Part shown: piece by piece, positions 9,994 to 18,637 of the stretch
Layout: the number at the start of each line of letters is the position of its first letter
Numbering within the stretch: the stretch's first letter is position 1
DNA from: a bacterium
GTDB taxonomy: Bacteria > Actinomycetota > Acidimicrobiia > Spongiisociales > JAENVV01
Reading direction: 5' to 3'
Length of the DNA: 60,589 bases
Assembly: GCA_024641305.1 (NCBI GenBank)
Contig: JAHEDI010000093.1
Location: 1 to 60,589 of the forward strand
Translations under genes and position numbers: made by a program
Notes under the pieces: generated by a model
The model's database searches: none
Seen by the model: only the letters and a program-made list of their open reading frames with translations
What the model was told of the DNA's origin: nothing

Positions 9994-10851
9994 TCAGTAG
10001 GAACGGAACGATTGCCAGATTGGGGAGAAGATGGCTTCCCGAGTCGCATCGTCAACATAACGTGACGACTCGAAGGTCACCCATGGTGGGGTGATGCCGA
10101 TCTCCACTTCGTTTACGAAAGCGCCTCCAGGTGTGCACTCATAGACACGGTAGGTGAAATACCCAGACCCTGGTCTCTCGACATCACCATATGCGAAGGC
10201 ACACTGAGTGGGAACTGGCATCTCCTCCAAGTATTTCTCGGCTATTTCCTCGAAGGTTCCTGTGACTGGCTGCATCACTCGATGAAGGTAGTAACCGTTG
10301 TGGTTTGCCGGTCCCGCTCCGATAGTTGCCGCAATCCATTCGTCGATTTCCGGTGAAGCCCAAATGGTATCTTCGGTGACTTCGACCGACCACTCTCCAG
10401 GTACGGTTACCCCGAGTCTGCCTTCACCATCGATGATCAGTATCCACTCCAACGCTGGCTTCTCAGGAATGGTGGAAGTCGATACGATCGTTTGGGTTGT
10501 TGATGACACTTCGGTGATCGCTGGGGCGGGTTCTGTGGTCGAGATGACTACCGGCAAGCCGACGGTTGATTCACTCGCAACGGGCGCACCTTTCTCTCCG
10601 CCACTACCGTCGAATACGAATCCGACCGTGAGGAGGGCCACTCCGAACAGTCCCAGCAGTATCTGGCGAGGCAGCGAATCAACCAGGGGAACCTCGATCT
10701 TGAAAGCAACGAGACCGCCGCCGACTATCGCCGCTCCGACAAATGCGACTCCGGCAACAATGAGTGTCGATTGCATCCGACCTGTCTCCCGTCCCAACCC
10801 TACGTACAGGGTGGACAATTCGTCCTCGTTGGTCAAGAGCCAAAAGCCCAT
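9994..10851 (-). CDS. Hypothetical membrane protein with extracytoplasmic domain
   Basis: A 285-residue protein not recognised as a known family. Two hydrophobic segments lie near residues 27-50 and 62-80. A Thr/Ser/Pro-rich linker (residues about 95-125) follows, then a globular C-terminal domain of about 155 residues with Cys residues near 223 and 247. The architecture suggests membrane anchoring with the C-terminal domain outside. An alternative start is the Met about 25 residues in (MQSTLIVAGVA). It is inserted between pgk and tpiA on the opposite strand, so it interrupts the glycolytic run. Confidence 0.65.
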   Translation of the reverse strand: MGFWLLTNEDELSTLYVGLGRETGRMQSTLIVAGVAFVGAAIVGGGLVAFKIEVPLVDSLPRQILLGLFGVALLTVGFVFDGSGGEKGAPVASESTVGLPVVISTTEPAPAITEVSSTTQTIVSTSTIPEKPALEWILIIDGEGRLGVTVPGEWSVEVTEDTIWASPEIDEWIAATIGAGPANHNGYYLHRVMQPVTGTFEEIAEKYLEEMPVPTQCAFAYGDVERPGSGYFTYRVYECTPGGAFVNEVEIGITPPWVTFESSRYVDDATREAIFSPIWQSFRSY

Positions 10852-11127
10852 TTGGGAGTAGGCAGGAAGCGGTTCATCGCACGGGGACCCACTGCTCGAC
10901 TAGTCCGACATCACCCAGTTCCAGATCACTCACGTGGCCCATTCATGGTGAATAATCGGTGGCTTTCGCTGGGACCCGCGCTCGATGGATTAACTTCACG
11001 TTACTGGCATTTGTAGATGCAACGGTTGCAGTTTGGCCCGCTACCCTGACCTGGACAACTGCACAAAACTTGCATAAAACTTGCGTTGAGCAGGCGTTTT
11101 ACCTGGGTAGCGGATTCGGGAGAGAAG

Positions 11128-11895
11128 ATGGTTCGTAAAGGTCTAATCGTTGGGAACTGGAAGATGAACATCAACCACCTTGAGGCCATTCAGGTGGTTC
11201 AGAAACTCAGCTACCGGCTCGATCTTGGTGACTATGAGCGAGTTGACGTGGCGGTTGTTCCGGCGTTTACGGCCCTTCGATCGGTCCAGACGGTCATCGA
11301 AGCCGACCGGCTACCCATCGGTCTCGGTGCCCAGAACTGTCATTGGGAAGAATCGGGAGCGTTTACCGGCGAAGTCTCTGCCGGGATGCTCGCCAAGCTC
11401 TCGGTGAACTATGTCCTGGCGGGCCACTCGGAACGCCGGGCCTTGTTCGGCGAGACGGACGACATGGTCAATCGAAAGGTCAAAGCGATTCTGTCCCATC
11501 AGATGACCCCGATTCTGTGTGTCGGCGAAACGCTCGATCAACGGGAAGCGGGCGAGACGTTGGCCGTGGTCACCGGGCAGTTGATGGGCGGCCTGTCCGG
11601 GATGGACGCCGATGCCGTCACGAGCACCGTTATTGCCTACGAACCGGTCTGGGCGATTGGAACGGGTCAGACCGCCACGCCCGAGGACGCCGCCGAAGTG
11701 GTGAGCGCTATCAGGGTGGCGCTTGGCGAACGATGGGGTGACGCAGCCGAACATGTGCGGATTCTTTACGGCGGGTCGGTCAATGCTGGGAACATCGCCG
11801 CGCTCATGGCAAAGCGCGACATAGATGGTGGGTTGGTTGGGGGAGCCTCGCTCGACCCCGACTCGTTCGCCTCGATCGTTCGATACTGGATCTAG
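11128..11895 (+). CDS. tpiA: Triosephosphate isomerase
   Basis: Interconverts dihydroxyacetone phosphate and glyceraldehyde 3-phosphate. The start at ATG 11128 gives MVRKGLIVGNWKMN with the catalytic Lys in GNWKMN and a GGGAGAGAAG ribosome site before it; the frame is open further upstream but without family similarity. The catalytic His lies in AGHSERR, the catalytic Glu in AYEPVWAIGTG, and the phosphate-binding YGGSV near the end. At 255 aa it has normal length. gpmA follows after 6 bp. Confidence 0.97.
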   Translation: MVRKGLIVGNWKMNINHLEAIQVVQKLSYRLDLGDYERVDVAVVPAFTALRSVQTVIEADRLPIGLGAQNCHWEESGAFTGEVSAGMLAKLSVNYVLAGHSERRALFGETDDMVNRKVKAILSHQMTPILCVGETLDQREAGETLAVVTGQLMGGLSGMDADAVTSTVIAYEPVWAIGTGQTATPEDAAEVVSAIRVALGERWGDAAEHVRILYGGSVNAGNIAALMAKRDIDGGLVGGASLDPDSFASIVRYWI

Positions 11896-11901
11896 AGCGA
11901 C

Positions 11902-12645
11902 ATGACATACGAACTTGTCCTCCTTCGTCACGGCCAGAGCACCTGGAACCTCGACAATCGGTTTACCGGCTGGACAGACGTTCCTCTCACCGATCAGGGC
12001 CGCGATGAGGCCACCGCGGCCGGTGCCCTGATGAGCGCCGAGGGAGTGGCCCCGGGGATCCTCCATACGTCGGTGTTGATACGGGCTATCGCCACCGCCA
12101 ACCTTGCCCTTGAGGCGATGGAGCGTTCCTGGCTCCCGGTTCGACGGCATTGGCGCCTCAACGAACGCCATTACGGAGCGCTGCAAGGGCTGAACAAGAA
12201 AGAGACGTCCGAGCTCCACGGCCCCGAGCAGGTGTTCGCCTGGCGGCGAGGCTACGACACGCCTCCGGCAGCCCTTGAAACATCCGACGACCGTCATCCA
12301 CTACACGACGAGCGATATCGTCTTCTTGCCCCCGATCTGCTCCCGGCGACCGAATGCCTGGCAGACGTCGTGGATCGAATGCTCCCGTATTGGCATGATG
12401 CCATTGTCCCTGACCTTCGATCCCTCGGGTCGGTTCTGGTGGTTGCCCATGGCAACAGCTTGCGGGCGCTCGTCAAACACCTCGACAACATCAGCGATGC
12501 AGACATCCCGGATCTCAACATCCCCACGGGAGCTCCTTTGAGGTACGAACTTGACGAAGATCTCAACGTCGTGCGTACCGGTTACCTGGGTGATCCCGAG
12601 GCTATTGCGGCGGCGGCGGAGGCGGTGGCTCGCCAAGCCGGCTGA
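11902..12645 (+). CDS. gpmA: 2,3-bisphosphoglycerate-dependent phosphoglycerate mutase
   Basis: Interconverts 3- and 2-phosphoglycerate. The phosphohistidine motif [10 protein letters not shown] is at residues 6-15, [10 protein letters not shown] follows, [11 protein letters not shown] carries the family Glu, and [15 protein letters not shown] holds the second active-site His. The length of 247 aa matches the family. It closes a pgk-tpiA-gpmA glycolytic run. Confidence 0.96.
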   Translation: MTYELVLLRHGQSTWNLDNRFTGWTDVPLTDQGRDEATAAGALMSAEGVAPGILHTSVLIRAIATANLALEAMERSWLPVRRHWRLNERHYGALQGLNKKETSELHGPEQVFAWRRGYDTPPAALETSDDRHPLHDERYRLLAPDLLPATECLADVVDRMLPYWHDAIVPDLRSLGSVLVVAHGNSLRALVKHLDNISDADIPDLNIPTGAPLRYELDEDLNVVRTGYLGDPEAIAAAAEAVARQAG

Positions 12646-12651
12646 CATAAC

Positions 12652-12680
12652 TTGACCTTACGGGCTGCCCGGCCCATACT
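12652..12680 (+). promoter_or_regulatory. Putative promoter of secG
   Basis: TTGACC at 12652-12657 and CATACT at 12675-12680 are separated by 17 bp and lie about 45 bp upstream of the secG ATG. They fit a housekeeping sigma promoter within the gap after gpmA. Confidence 0.5.
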
Positions 12681-12724
12681 TGCTTCGGCGCAGACTCGCG
12701 CCGACTTTCTTCGGAGAAATCATC

Positions 12725-12964
12725 ATGGCAAATATCCTGTTGTGGACGGTAGGCATCGTGCACGTCCTCGTTTCACTAATCATCATCGCGCTCGTGCTCT
12801 TCCGTTCGGGTTCTGGTGGCATGTCTGATCTGTTCGGGGGTGGCATGGGTCCGTCCGGTGGCGGCGGGTCAACTGTTGCGGAACGAAACCTCGATCGACT
12901 TACGGTTATCTCGGCGGGGATCTTCACGGTCTCCACCATTGCCCTCGCCATTCTGCTCGGGTAG
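12725..12964 (+). CDS. secG: Preprotein translocase subunit SecG
   Basis: A 79-residue SecG with two membrane segments (residues about 3-22 and 55-77) around a Gly-rich loop containing GGMSDLFGGG. It is an accessory subunit of the SecYEG channel. The ATG at 12725 follows GGAGAAATC; the frame is open upstream but the conserved N-terminus starts here. The position after tpiA is typical in actinobacteria and other bacteria. Confidence 0.93.
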   Translation: MANILLWTVGIVHVLVSLIIIALVLFRSGSGGMSDLFGGGMGPSGGGGSTVAERNLDRLTVISAGIFTVSTIALAILLG

Positions 12965-12970
12965 CGAGGC

Positions 12971-14827
12971 ATGCGCCGCGGGGGGCGGTGGATCCCGTTT
13001 GCAGTTGTGCTGGTCGTCGGCGCCATCTCGGTTGCGTTCTTCGCCCTTGGGGAGGCTCCCCGGGAGGCGATCGCGCCGGTAACGACAAGTTCCCCCACGA
13101 CGTCGACGGTTGCCGCGACCACTACAACCACCCGACCTGTTGAACTGGCGACTGCACCCGTCGGACCAACAACGCCTACGACCACGACGCGCCCTGCCGG
13201 TCCTGGCGCTGATCTCTATGGGGGTGTAGCCACCGTAGGTGTGATCGGACCAGCGACCACCCTCAACCCCTTCGTCGAACGTTCCGGACTCGGCGACGCC
13301 GTGGGGGCCGTCACTTGGGCCTCAGCCTTTGTCCTGAACGGCGGTACCTATGAGCTTGAACCAGGAGTCCTCGCCGAGATCCCGTCGTATGCCAACCAGG
13401 GTCTCGTCGCCAACGGAGACGGGTCCATCACCGTAACCCTGCGCATGAGCACGGAAGCGCGATGGCAGGATGGCCAACCGATCACCGGCCATGACCTGGC
13501 CTTCACTGCCGAACTGCTCGCCTTGGATCGGCGTATCGATCGGGAGTTACGAGATCGTTATGGTCTGATCTCGGACCCGGTCGCATCGGACGAAACGTAC
13601 ACCTTCAAAGTCCTTCAACCATCAGTCGATTACCTGTCACTGTTCGAGGTGATCCTCCCTCGCCACCAGATCGAAGGTACCGATCTGATCAACGATTGGG
13701 ACGACCGAATGTGGCTATCGGCGGGACCGTTCATCGCTGGCTCCATCCAGGAAGACGGCTCGGTGTCGCTCCGGCGCAATCCGCAGTACAGGCGTATCGA
13801 TGAGGACGGTAACGAACTTCCCCACCTCGACGGGCTGGAGCTTATTCCGTATGTCACGCCCGCCGAGGTGCTTGTCGGTCTGACGGAAAAGCTTCTGTCG
13901 GTTGGTGATCTTGCCGCCGACTATGGCCTGGCGGCTAATCGTTCGGATCTGTCTGTCAGTTCAGCACAAGGCGAAGAATGGGAGCACGTCGGATTCCAGT
14001 TCGGAACCGGTCGGTTCGCCGCCAATCCTCGATCCATGGTTACTTCGCCGAGCTTTCGTGATCTGGTAGCAGTTGTTGTGGGTGACGATTCGCTGGTTGC
14101 CGAGATCGGAGGATCGGCCCTCTACCCAGCTTCGTCGATTGTGGCCAGTTCCTGGCCGAGCGTCGCTGCGACGATCCGGGCATCGGTCGAGGAGCCATCA
14201 CTCGATTTGATCGCCTCGGAACTCGAGCGGGATTTTCAGGAGCAGCCCCCCACAGTCGTGTACGCCACGACCGTGGCGCTCGACCGCTCACAGATGGCCG
14301 GTATCGCCCTGCGAGAGTTAGCCGCTAGGGGAGTGGCCGTCGACGTAGAACTGCAGGACCCAGGTCTCTTCTTCCGTGACTCGGTCATCGAAGGTTCCTT
14401 TGAGGTGGCAGAATGGGCGTGGACCATCAGCCCCGGCCCGGTCGGTGCCGTCAAGGATCTTCAATCATGGTTTGGCACCTCTCCTTCTCGTGATGGCTTG
14501 GACTTCTACAGATGGTCGGCGAACACGCAGTCCGAGTCGCTGGTCGCTGAGATCGCAGCGATCGACTCGATCATGGATCTTGATGAACTGGCCGCCGCAG
14601 TAACGTCGATCGACTCGCAATTGCTTGACCGGGTCGTGGTCGTACCGCTATGGCAGTCCTCGGCTGGATCCGGCTTTGATCCACAACGGATCGGGGGATA
14701 TGTTCATCCCCGGTTTGGCGTACCGATTACGTGGAACGCAGACCGCTGGCTGGTTCCCGGCGGATGTTCGAACGTCACGGAAGGGGCCGTCTGCGGGGGG
14801 CCGATCCAACCGACGGACGCCGGTTGA
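12971..14827 (+). CDS. Membrane-anchored extracellular solute-binding protein, family 5 (peptide-type)
   Basis: The 618-residue protein begins with a signal anchor (residues about 6-27) and a Thr/Pro-rich linker (about 36-75). The periplasmic-binding fold follows: ATTLNPF near residue 95, a family-typical ARWQDGQPITGHDLAFT block near 165, then SAGPFIAG and RNPQY. The family binds oligopeptides, nickel or glycosides for ABC importers. No permease or ATPase gene follows, so it is an orphan here. The C-terminal half is divergent. It starts 6 bp after secG. Confidence 0.85.
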   Translation: MRRGGRWIPFAVVLVVGAISVAFFALGEAPREAIAPVTTSSPTTSTVAATTTTTRPVELATAPVGPTTPTTTTRPAGPGADLYGGVATVGVIGPATTLNPFVERSGLGDAVGAVTWASAFVLNGGTYELEPGVLAEIPSYANQGLVANGDGSITVTLRMSTEARWQDGQPITGHDLAFTAELLALDRRIDRELRDRYGLISDPVASDETYTFKVLQPSVDYLSLFEVILPRHQIEGTDLINDWDDRMWLSAGPFIAGSIQEDGSVSLRRNPQYRRIDEDGNELPHLDGLELIPYVTPAEVLVGLTEKLLSVGDLAADYGLAANRSDLSVSSAQGEEWEHVGFQFGTGRFAANPRSMVTSPSFRDLVAVVVGDDSLVAEIGGSALYPASSIVASSWPSVAATIRASVEEPSLDLIASELERDFQEQPPTVVYATTVALDRSQMAGIALRELAARGVAVDVELQDPGLFFRDSVIEGSFEVAEWAWTISPGPVGAVKDLQSWFGTSPSRDGLDFYRWSANTQSESLVAEIAAIDSIMDLDELAAAVTSIDSQLLDRVVVVPLWQSSAGSGFDPQRIGGYVHPRFGVPITWNADRWLVPGGCSNVTEGAVCGGPIQPTDAG

Positions 14828-14907
14828 CCCCAAACGGGAACAGTCCTGCCGTATTGACTCCTGAAGCCGCCTTCGGATGTTCCAGCCAGACAGCCCCGCA
14901 GGGGGGT

Positions 14908-14913
14908 TATACT
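14908..14913 (+). promoter_or_regulatory. Putative -10 box of the tRNA-Leu gene
   Basis: TATACT lies 28 bp before the tRNA 5' end, in the 114-bp gap after the solute-binding protein gene. No strong -35 match is seen 17 bp upstream. Confidence 0.4.
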
Positions 14914-14941
14914 GCCGTCCGCTGCTGGTAATACAACACTT

Positions 14942-15024
14942 GTCGGAGTGGCGGAATGGCAGACGCGCTAGCTTGAGGGGCTAGTGTCCGAAAGGGCGTG
15001 GGGGTTCAAGTCCCCCCTCCGACA
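14942..15024 (+). tRNA. tRNA-Leu (anticodon GAG)
   Basis: An 83-nt class II tRNA. The acceptor strands GTCGGAG and CTCCGAC pair fully with discriminator A. The anticodon stem CTAGC/GCTAG holds a TTGAGGG loop with anticodon GAG. A long variable arm and the T arm GGGGGTTCAAGTCCCCC follow. CCA is not encoded. Its 3' end is the integration site of the downstream element. Confidence 0.96.
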
Positions 15025-15030
15025 CGAACC
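15016..15030. other. Attachment-site core 1 (in tRNA-Leu 3' end)
   Basis: CCTCCGACACGAACC covers the last 9 bases of the tRNA and 6 bases beyond. The same 15 bases recur at 37,452 and 59,888, and the first 14 at 24,436 and 46,872. The tRNA stays intact after integration. Confidence 0.75.
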
Positions 15031-15157
15031 CTAAGTACATGGGGTGCTCCTGCCGCTGCATGTACCCGTCCGTCGGGGTAGTAGGTCAGGTTGACGCCGA
15101 GTTCTTCGTAGATAGCCCGCTTGTCGGCAGGGTCGGCATCGGCCAGTACTGCCACGA
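15025..15157 (-). pseudogene. Remnant: C-terminus of a large serine recombinase
   Basis: The minus strand encodes [18 protein letters not shown] followed by NLTYYPDGR, matching the C-terminus of the intact recombinase (SEADPQDKADLYGELG, then NLTYHPEGR). Only about 45 codons remain. The reading frame continues into the tRNA T-arm and stops at 15,006. The upstream side is joined directly to a SEC-C gene fragment, so the rest of the recombinase and the SEC-C N-terminus were deleted together. Confidence 0.8.
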
Positions 15158-15380
15158 GATATTCGCAGCGGAGCTGGAGCGCCGGCTGGTTGCCAAGTCC
15201 GAGGCTCTCAAGATTCGGGAACGCCATCTCGACGAACGAGAGCAGTCGCTGAGGGAATCGGCGAGTCTCCTGCGGGCCAGAACCAGACCACTCAAGCTAC
15301 CGAGCAAGTCGAGTATCGGTCGGAATGATCCCTGCCCATGCGGATCGGGTGACAAGTACAAGCGGTGCCACGGCAACTGA
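15158..15380 (+). pseudogene. Remnant: C-terminal half of SEC-C protein
   Basis: Encodes a coiled-coil segment ([20 protein letters not shown]) and the SEC-C zinc motif [16 protein letters not shown]. It closely matches the C-terminal half of the complete protein at 27,067-27,513. The frame is open leftward only through antisense recombinase sequence, so there is no genuine start. Confidence 0.75.
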
Positions 15381-15403
15381 TCTACCGAGAGTGAGTAAAG
15401 ATA

Positions 15404-15432
15404 TTGACGGCAAAGTCGCCAGTACGTACACT
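15404..15432 (+). promoter_or_regulatory. Promoter of the toxin-antitoxin operon
   Basis: TTGACG (15404-15409) and TACACT (15427-15432) with an exact 17-bp spacer. GTAC-containing repeats (AGTACGTACACTGAGTACAT) overlap the -10 box and would suit autorepression by the ribbon-helix-helix antitoxin. AAGGAG lies before the ATG. Confidence 0.65.
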
Positions 15433-15456
15433 GAGTACATACAAGGAGAAAGGCAT

Positions 15457-15756
15457 ATGACCTCCATAGATCAAAGACGCAAAGAAAAAGCGGAGGAAAA
15501 GTCCGCCCGTATCAACGTCCGATTGTCAGATAGGCAGCGAGAACTCATCGTTGACGCGGCGGCAGTCACAGGAACATCCATGTCTGAGTTCATTCTCGTC
15601 CCTGCGATTGAGCGAGCCGCGGCCATATTGGCTTCCGAACAGGTCACTCGTCTCAACGCGGAAGTCGCTGAAAAGTTTGCTGCTTGGATGGACGAACCAG
15701 CGGTTGTTCTTCCACCGATGAAGCGATTGGCCGACGCAGAACCGTTTGATGATTGA
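15457..15756 (+). CDS. DUF1778/TacA-like ribbon-helix-helix antitoxin
   Basis: A 99-residue antitoxin. The ribbon-helix-helix segment SARINVRLSDRQRELI with the following helix (residues about 16-58) would bind operator DNA and dimerise. The acidic tail ending PMKRLADAEPFDD is the usual toxin-wrapping helix. ATG 15457 has AAGGAG at the right spacing; an upstream in-frame start extends the frame without family similarity. It is 7 bp upstream of a GNAT toxin, the standard TacAT order. Confidence 0.9.
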   Translation: MTSIDQRRKEKAEEKSARINVRLSDRQRELIVDAAAVTGTSMSEFILVPAIERAAAILASEQVTRLNAEVAEKFAAWMDEPAVVLPPMKRLADAEPFDD

Positions 15757-15763
15757 CATCTAG

Positions 15764-16273
15764 ATGCGGGTCGAACCCCTAGACCCTTCTCGACATAACC
15801 GCAACACGTTCGATTGCGGGCGAGAGTCACTCAACCGGTGGCTGCACCACAACGCAGGCCAAGCGCAAGAGAGGCACCATTCGGCCCGTACGTTCGTCTT
15901 GACCGAAGACGGGGAAGTGATCGCCGGTTACTACGCATTGGCTAGCCATGCGGTGGACATCCAAGATGTCGGCCCGACGATGGGCAAGGGGCACGCAAGA
16001 TACCCCATCCCGGCGGTGCTCCTCGCTCGCCTCGCTATCGCCAAGCCCTACCAGGGGGCTCATCTAGGCGAACGGCTCTTGGCCGACGCGGTTCGTCGGA
16101 TCGTTGGAGTCTCCGAGCAAATCGGTATCGACCTCGTGGTAGTCGACGCATTGGATGACGAAGCAGCGGGCTTTTACGAACGGTATGGATTCGTCCGTTG
16201 GCCGGCAGATGGCCACCGGCTATTTGCCAAAGTCAGAGATTTAGGCGCCTCCTTCGCCCGAACTGTCCGTTGA
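15764..16273 (+). CDS. GNAT toxin, TacT-like (aminoacyl-tRNA acetyltransferase family)
   Basis: The 169-residue protein begins with the TacT-type FDCGRESLNRWLHHNAGQAQ block, followed by acetyl-CoA-binding segment LAIAKPYQGAHLGERLLADA (residues about 86-105) and the catalytic-Tyr region GFYERYGFVRWP. Characterised relatives acetylate the amino group of charged tRNAs and stop translation; the antitoxin upstream neutralises them. Which tRNA is the target here is not known. The pair may stabilise the element. Confidence 0.9.
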   Translation: MRVEPLDPSRHNRNTFDCGRESLNRWLHHNAGQAQERHHSARTFVLTEDGEVIAGYYALASHAVDIQDVGPTMGKGHARYPIPAVLLARLAIAKPYQGAHLGERLLADAVRRIVGVSEQIGIDLVVVDALDDEAAGFYERYGFVRWPADGHRLFAKVRDLGASFARTVR

Positions 16274-16632
16274 CTGGCAGCACACTGATCGGTGTGGCCG
16301 AAACGAGTTCGGTGTCACGATGGGTTGATTTCGGCCAGTCCCGAAGCTGTCAACCTGGGCGGGGCGACCAAACGCTCCCGACCCGATACTCGCCGTCGGA
16401 CTCCAATTGCCTGCTCGCGACACGGCGGAGGATCGCTCGTCTCGGTCACAGGTCGTCCCGTTTACGATCATCGAGGTCGACCGAGCCCTGGTTTCTGCTT
16501 GAACTCTGACCGGCGTTCGGAGTACCTGAGACCGTGTGCGATCCTCGGGATAGCTAACGTGTTGTCACCGCGTCCCGGTCCGGCGGTCGGCGTTGTTTCT
16601 TGGCGTTTTAGGTGATGGAGAAGAGGAAGAAG
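16274..16632. other. Intergenic region after the toxin gene
   Basis: About 360 bp with no convincing gene on either strand; frames here lack start signals or family similarity. Confidence 0.5.
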
Positions 16633-16800
16633 ATGGCTGATCCTGTTCGGTATGAATGTGCGTTGAATCTTGCGCGGACGACACGTATCGACAAGCTGCC
16701 GACCTTGCTTCGTCGGGTGCCTTCCGACATTGATAGCTTGCCGGCCCACACCATCCTTGGGATGGCAATCGGGAGTACGACGCCTTCGGGAATACCCTGA
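16633..16800 (+). pseudogene. Truncated member of the LPTLLRR small-protein (candidate immunity) family
   Basis: ATG 16633 has GAGGAAG upstream. The first about 45 residues (LARTTRIDKLPTLLRRVPSD...) resemble the complete protein at 18,638-18,913 (FARSTPYDELPTLLRRIAND). Near base 16,770 the similarity ends and the DNA becomes Rhs core sequence in another frame, so the last residues are foreign. It looks like an immunity gene cut by recombination with an Rhs cassette. Confidence 0.65.
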
Positions 16801-16919
16801 CCGAAACCGACCCGGCCGGCAACATCACCACCTTCACGTATACGACCGCCGGTCTGTTATCGCAGATTTCGCGGCCCGGAACACCCACCGGATCGTTCAC
16901 GTACAACACGTGGGGGGGA

Positions 16920-18626
16920 GTGCTCACCGAAACGTGGCCGGGGTCGGTCACGACCAACACGTACGACACGGCCGGACGCCTGTCGACGACCGAATCCACG
17001 TCGACGGTGGGCCTGGTGGCGGTGCCGACGGTGACCACCAGCTATGACGCCACTACCGGAGCGGTAACCGCCGTCGGCGACGTGTCAGGCACCGTGTCAT
17101 ACACGTATGACTCGTGGGGTCGGATACTCACCCAGACCGACGCGCTCGGCGAGGTGACCACCTTCGTGTACGACGTGGAGTCGAATCTGATTTCGCGGTC
17201 GGACTCGAAGGGTACGACCACGTTCGTGACGGACCAGTTGGGTCGGGTCATCCAGATCGTCGATTCGGGGGTGGGAACGACCAACGTGGCGTACACGTCA
17301 ACTGGTGGTGCGCTCGGGTCGGTGATGACCTATCCGAATGGTGTTATCGCTACCACTGTAAGTCGGGTGGGGTCTGGTGATGTGGATACCGTCACCTACA
17401 CCAACGGGGGTGGGCTGGTCGGGACATTTGATCGGGATTATGACGTGTCGGGTCAGGTGGTTCGGGATGTGGCTCCTGATGTGGTGCGTGAGTATGACTA
17501 TGACGATTTGAGTCGTCTGGTGGTGGCCCGGGATTATGATCCGATAACAGCTGAGTTGGCCGAAACGAGGGAGTACGGGTTTGATGCCAACACGAACCGC
17601 ACGTCGATGACAACCACTCCCGCCGGTGGGGCTGCCTCGACGGTGACGTACGGGATCGACGCGGCATCAGATCGGCTCCTGTCGGTCACCGGTGGTTCGG
17701 CACCGGGTGCGGTTTCGTATGATGTGAATGGGAACACGACAGTCATGCCCACACGGACGATCAGTTGGACGGCTGCTAATCGGGTGGCCGCTATCACCAC
17801 CGCCGGTGGGGTGGTGGTTGGGTACGGGTTGGATCCGTTGGGTCGTACCCTGTCTCGGACTGTGTCGGGGTCGGGGGTGTCGAAACAGGCCACGTATCAT
17901 TATGGGGGCGATGCCGATACTCCGTCGTGGACGGTCGATGTTGATGGGGGCGTGTCGACGACGACTCGTAATGTGTCCGGTGGCGGCGGCCTGTTGGCTA
18001 CTCAGGTGGTGGGTGGGGCGGTGTCGTTTCCGTTGTATTCGCCTCATGGTGACGTGTGGGCCCGTACCGATGGGACCGGGGTGGTGACCGCAACGTTTTC
18101 TTATGATGAGTATGGCAACCCGTTACAGGCCGCCACGGGTGATGCGACTGTGGATCGGGTGGGGTGGTTGGGTCGTCAACAACGCCAATGGGACCCTGAC
18201 GCCGCCCTCACCCTGATGGGCGTGCGAGGTTACGACCCAACGTTGGGCCGGTTCTTGTCGGTTGACCCCGTCTATGGAGGCTCGGCGAACGCTTATGACT
18301 ACGTGGGTGGAGACCCCATCAACGGCTACGACCTCGACGGAAGAGCGCGAAGGGATCGAAAGGATCTGACGAAGAAGGAATTGGAAGCGATACGGAACAA
18401 GAAAGCGGGGGAGCCGTACATTGAAAAGGACTGGCGGAGTGGGAGGCAAAAGAAGATATTCAACGACAAGTATGACGGCAAGCGGAACCAACAAAAACGT
18501 CGAAGCAATAGCCAAATCTGGCAGCCGGTAGCGCTCACTGGTTTGGCTGTAGGTCTATGGTGGGCGGCCAAGGCGCTTTCCCCCTTGTGTGGTCCCGCAG
18601 TTGTGGTGTGTTTCGTAGCGTTTTAG
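16920..18626 (+). CDS. Rhs/YD-repeat C-terminal cassette 1 (5'-truncated) with basic/hydrophobic tip
   Basis: Rhs-type repeats (YDTAGRLSTTES, YDSWGRILTQTD and similar) run to the core-ending hallmark GYDPTLGRFLSVDPVYGG and YDYVGGDPINGYDLDGR. In-frame homology begins at 16,773, before the first possible start (GTG 16920), and no signal peptide or N-terminal Rhs region exists, so it is a displaced 3' cassette. The tip after DLDGR is about 95 residues: Lys/Arg-rich (RARRDRKDLTKKELEAIRN), then one hydrophobic segment and Cys residues. The tip family is not recognised. A small immunity-type gene follows after 11 bp. Confidence 0.75.
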   Translation: MLTETWPGSVTTNTYDTAGRLSTTESTSTVGLVAVPTVTTSYDATTGAVTAVGDVSGTVSYTYDSWGRILTQTDALGEVTTFVYDVESNLISRSDSKGTTTFVTDQLGRVIQIVDSGVGTTNVAYTSTGGALGSVMTYPNGVIATTVSRVGSGDVDTVTYTNGGGLVGTFDRDYDVSGQVVRDVAPDVVREYDYDDLSRLVVARDYDPITAELAETREYGFDANTNRTSMTTTPAGGAASTVTYGIDAASDRLLSVTGGSAPGAVSYDVNGNTTVMPTRTISWTAANRVAAITTAGGVVVGYGLDPLGRTLSRTVSGSGVSKQATYHYGGDADTPSWTVDVDGGVSTTTRNVSGGGGLLATQVVGGAVSFPLYSPHGDVWARTDGTGVVTATFSYDEYGNPLQAATGDATVDRVGWLGRQQRQWDPDAALTLMGVRGYDPTLGRFLSVDPVYGGSANAYDYVGGDPINGYDLDGRARRDRKDLTKKELEAIRNKKAGEPYIEKDWRSGRQKKIFNDKYDGKRNQQKRRSNSQIWQPVALTGLAVGLWWAAKALSPLCGPAVVVCFVAF

Positions 18627-18637
18627 GAAGGAATCGG

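Noticed and set aside
15039-15380. Open frame across the left end as a complete gene
   Set aside because: Its first half is antisense to the recombinase remnant; only the SEC-C part has protein similarity.
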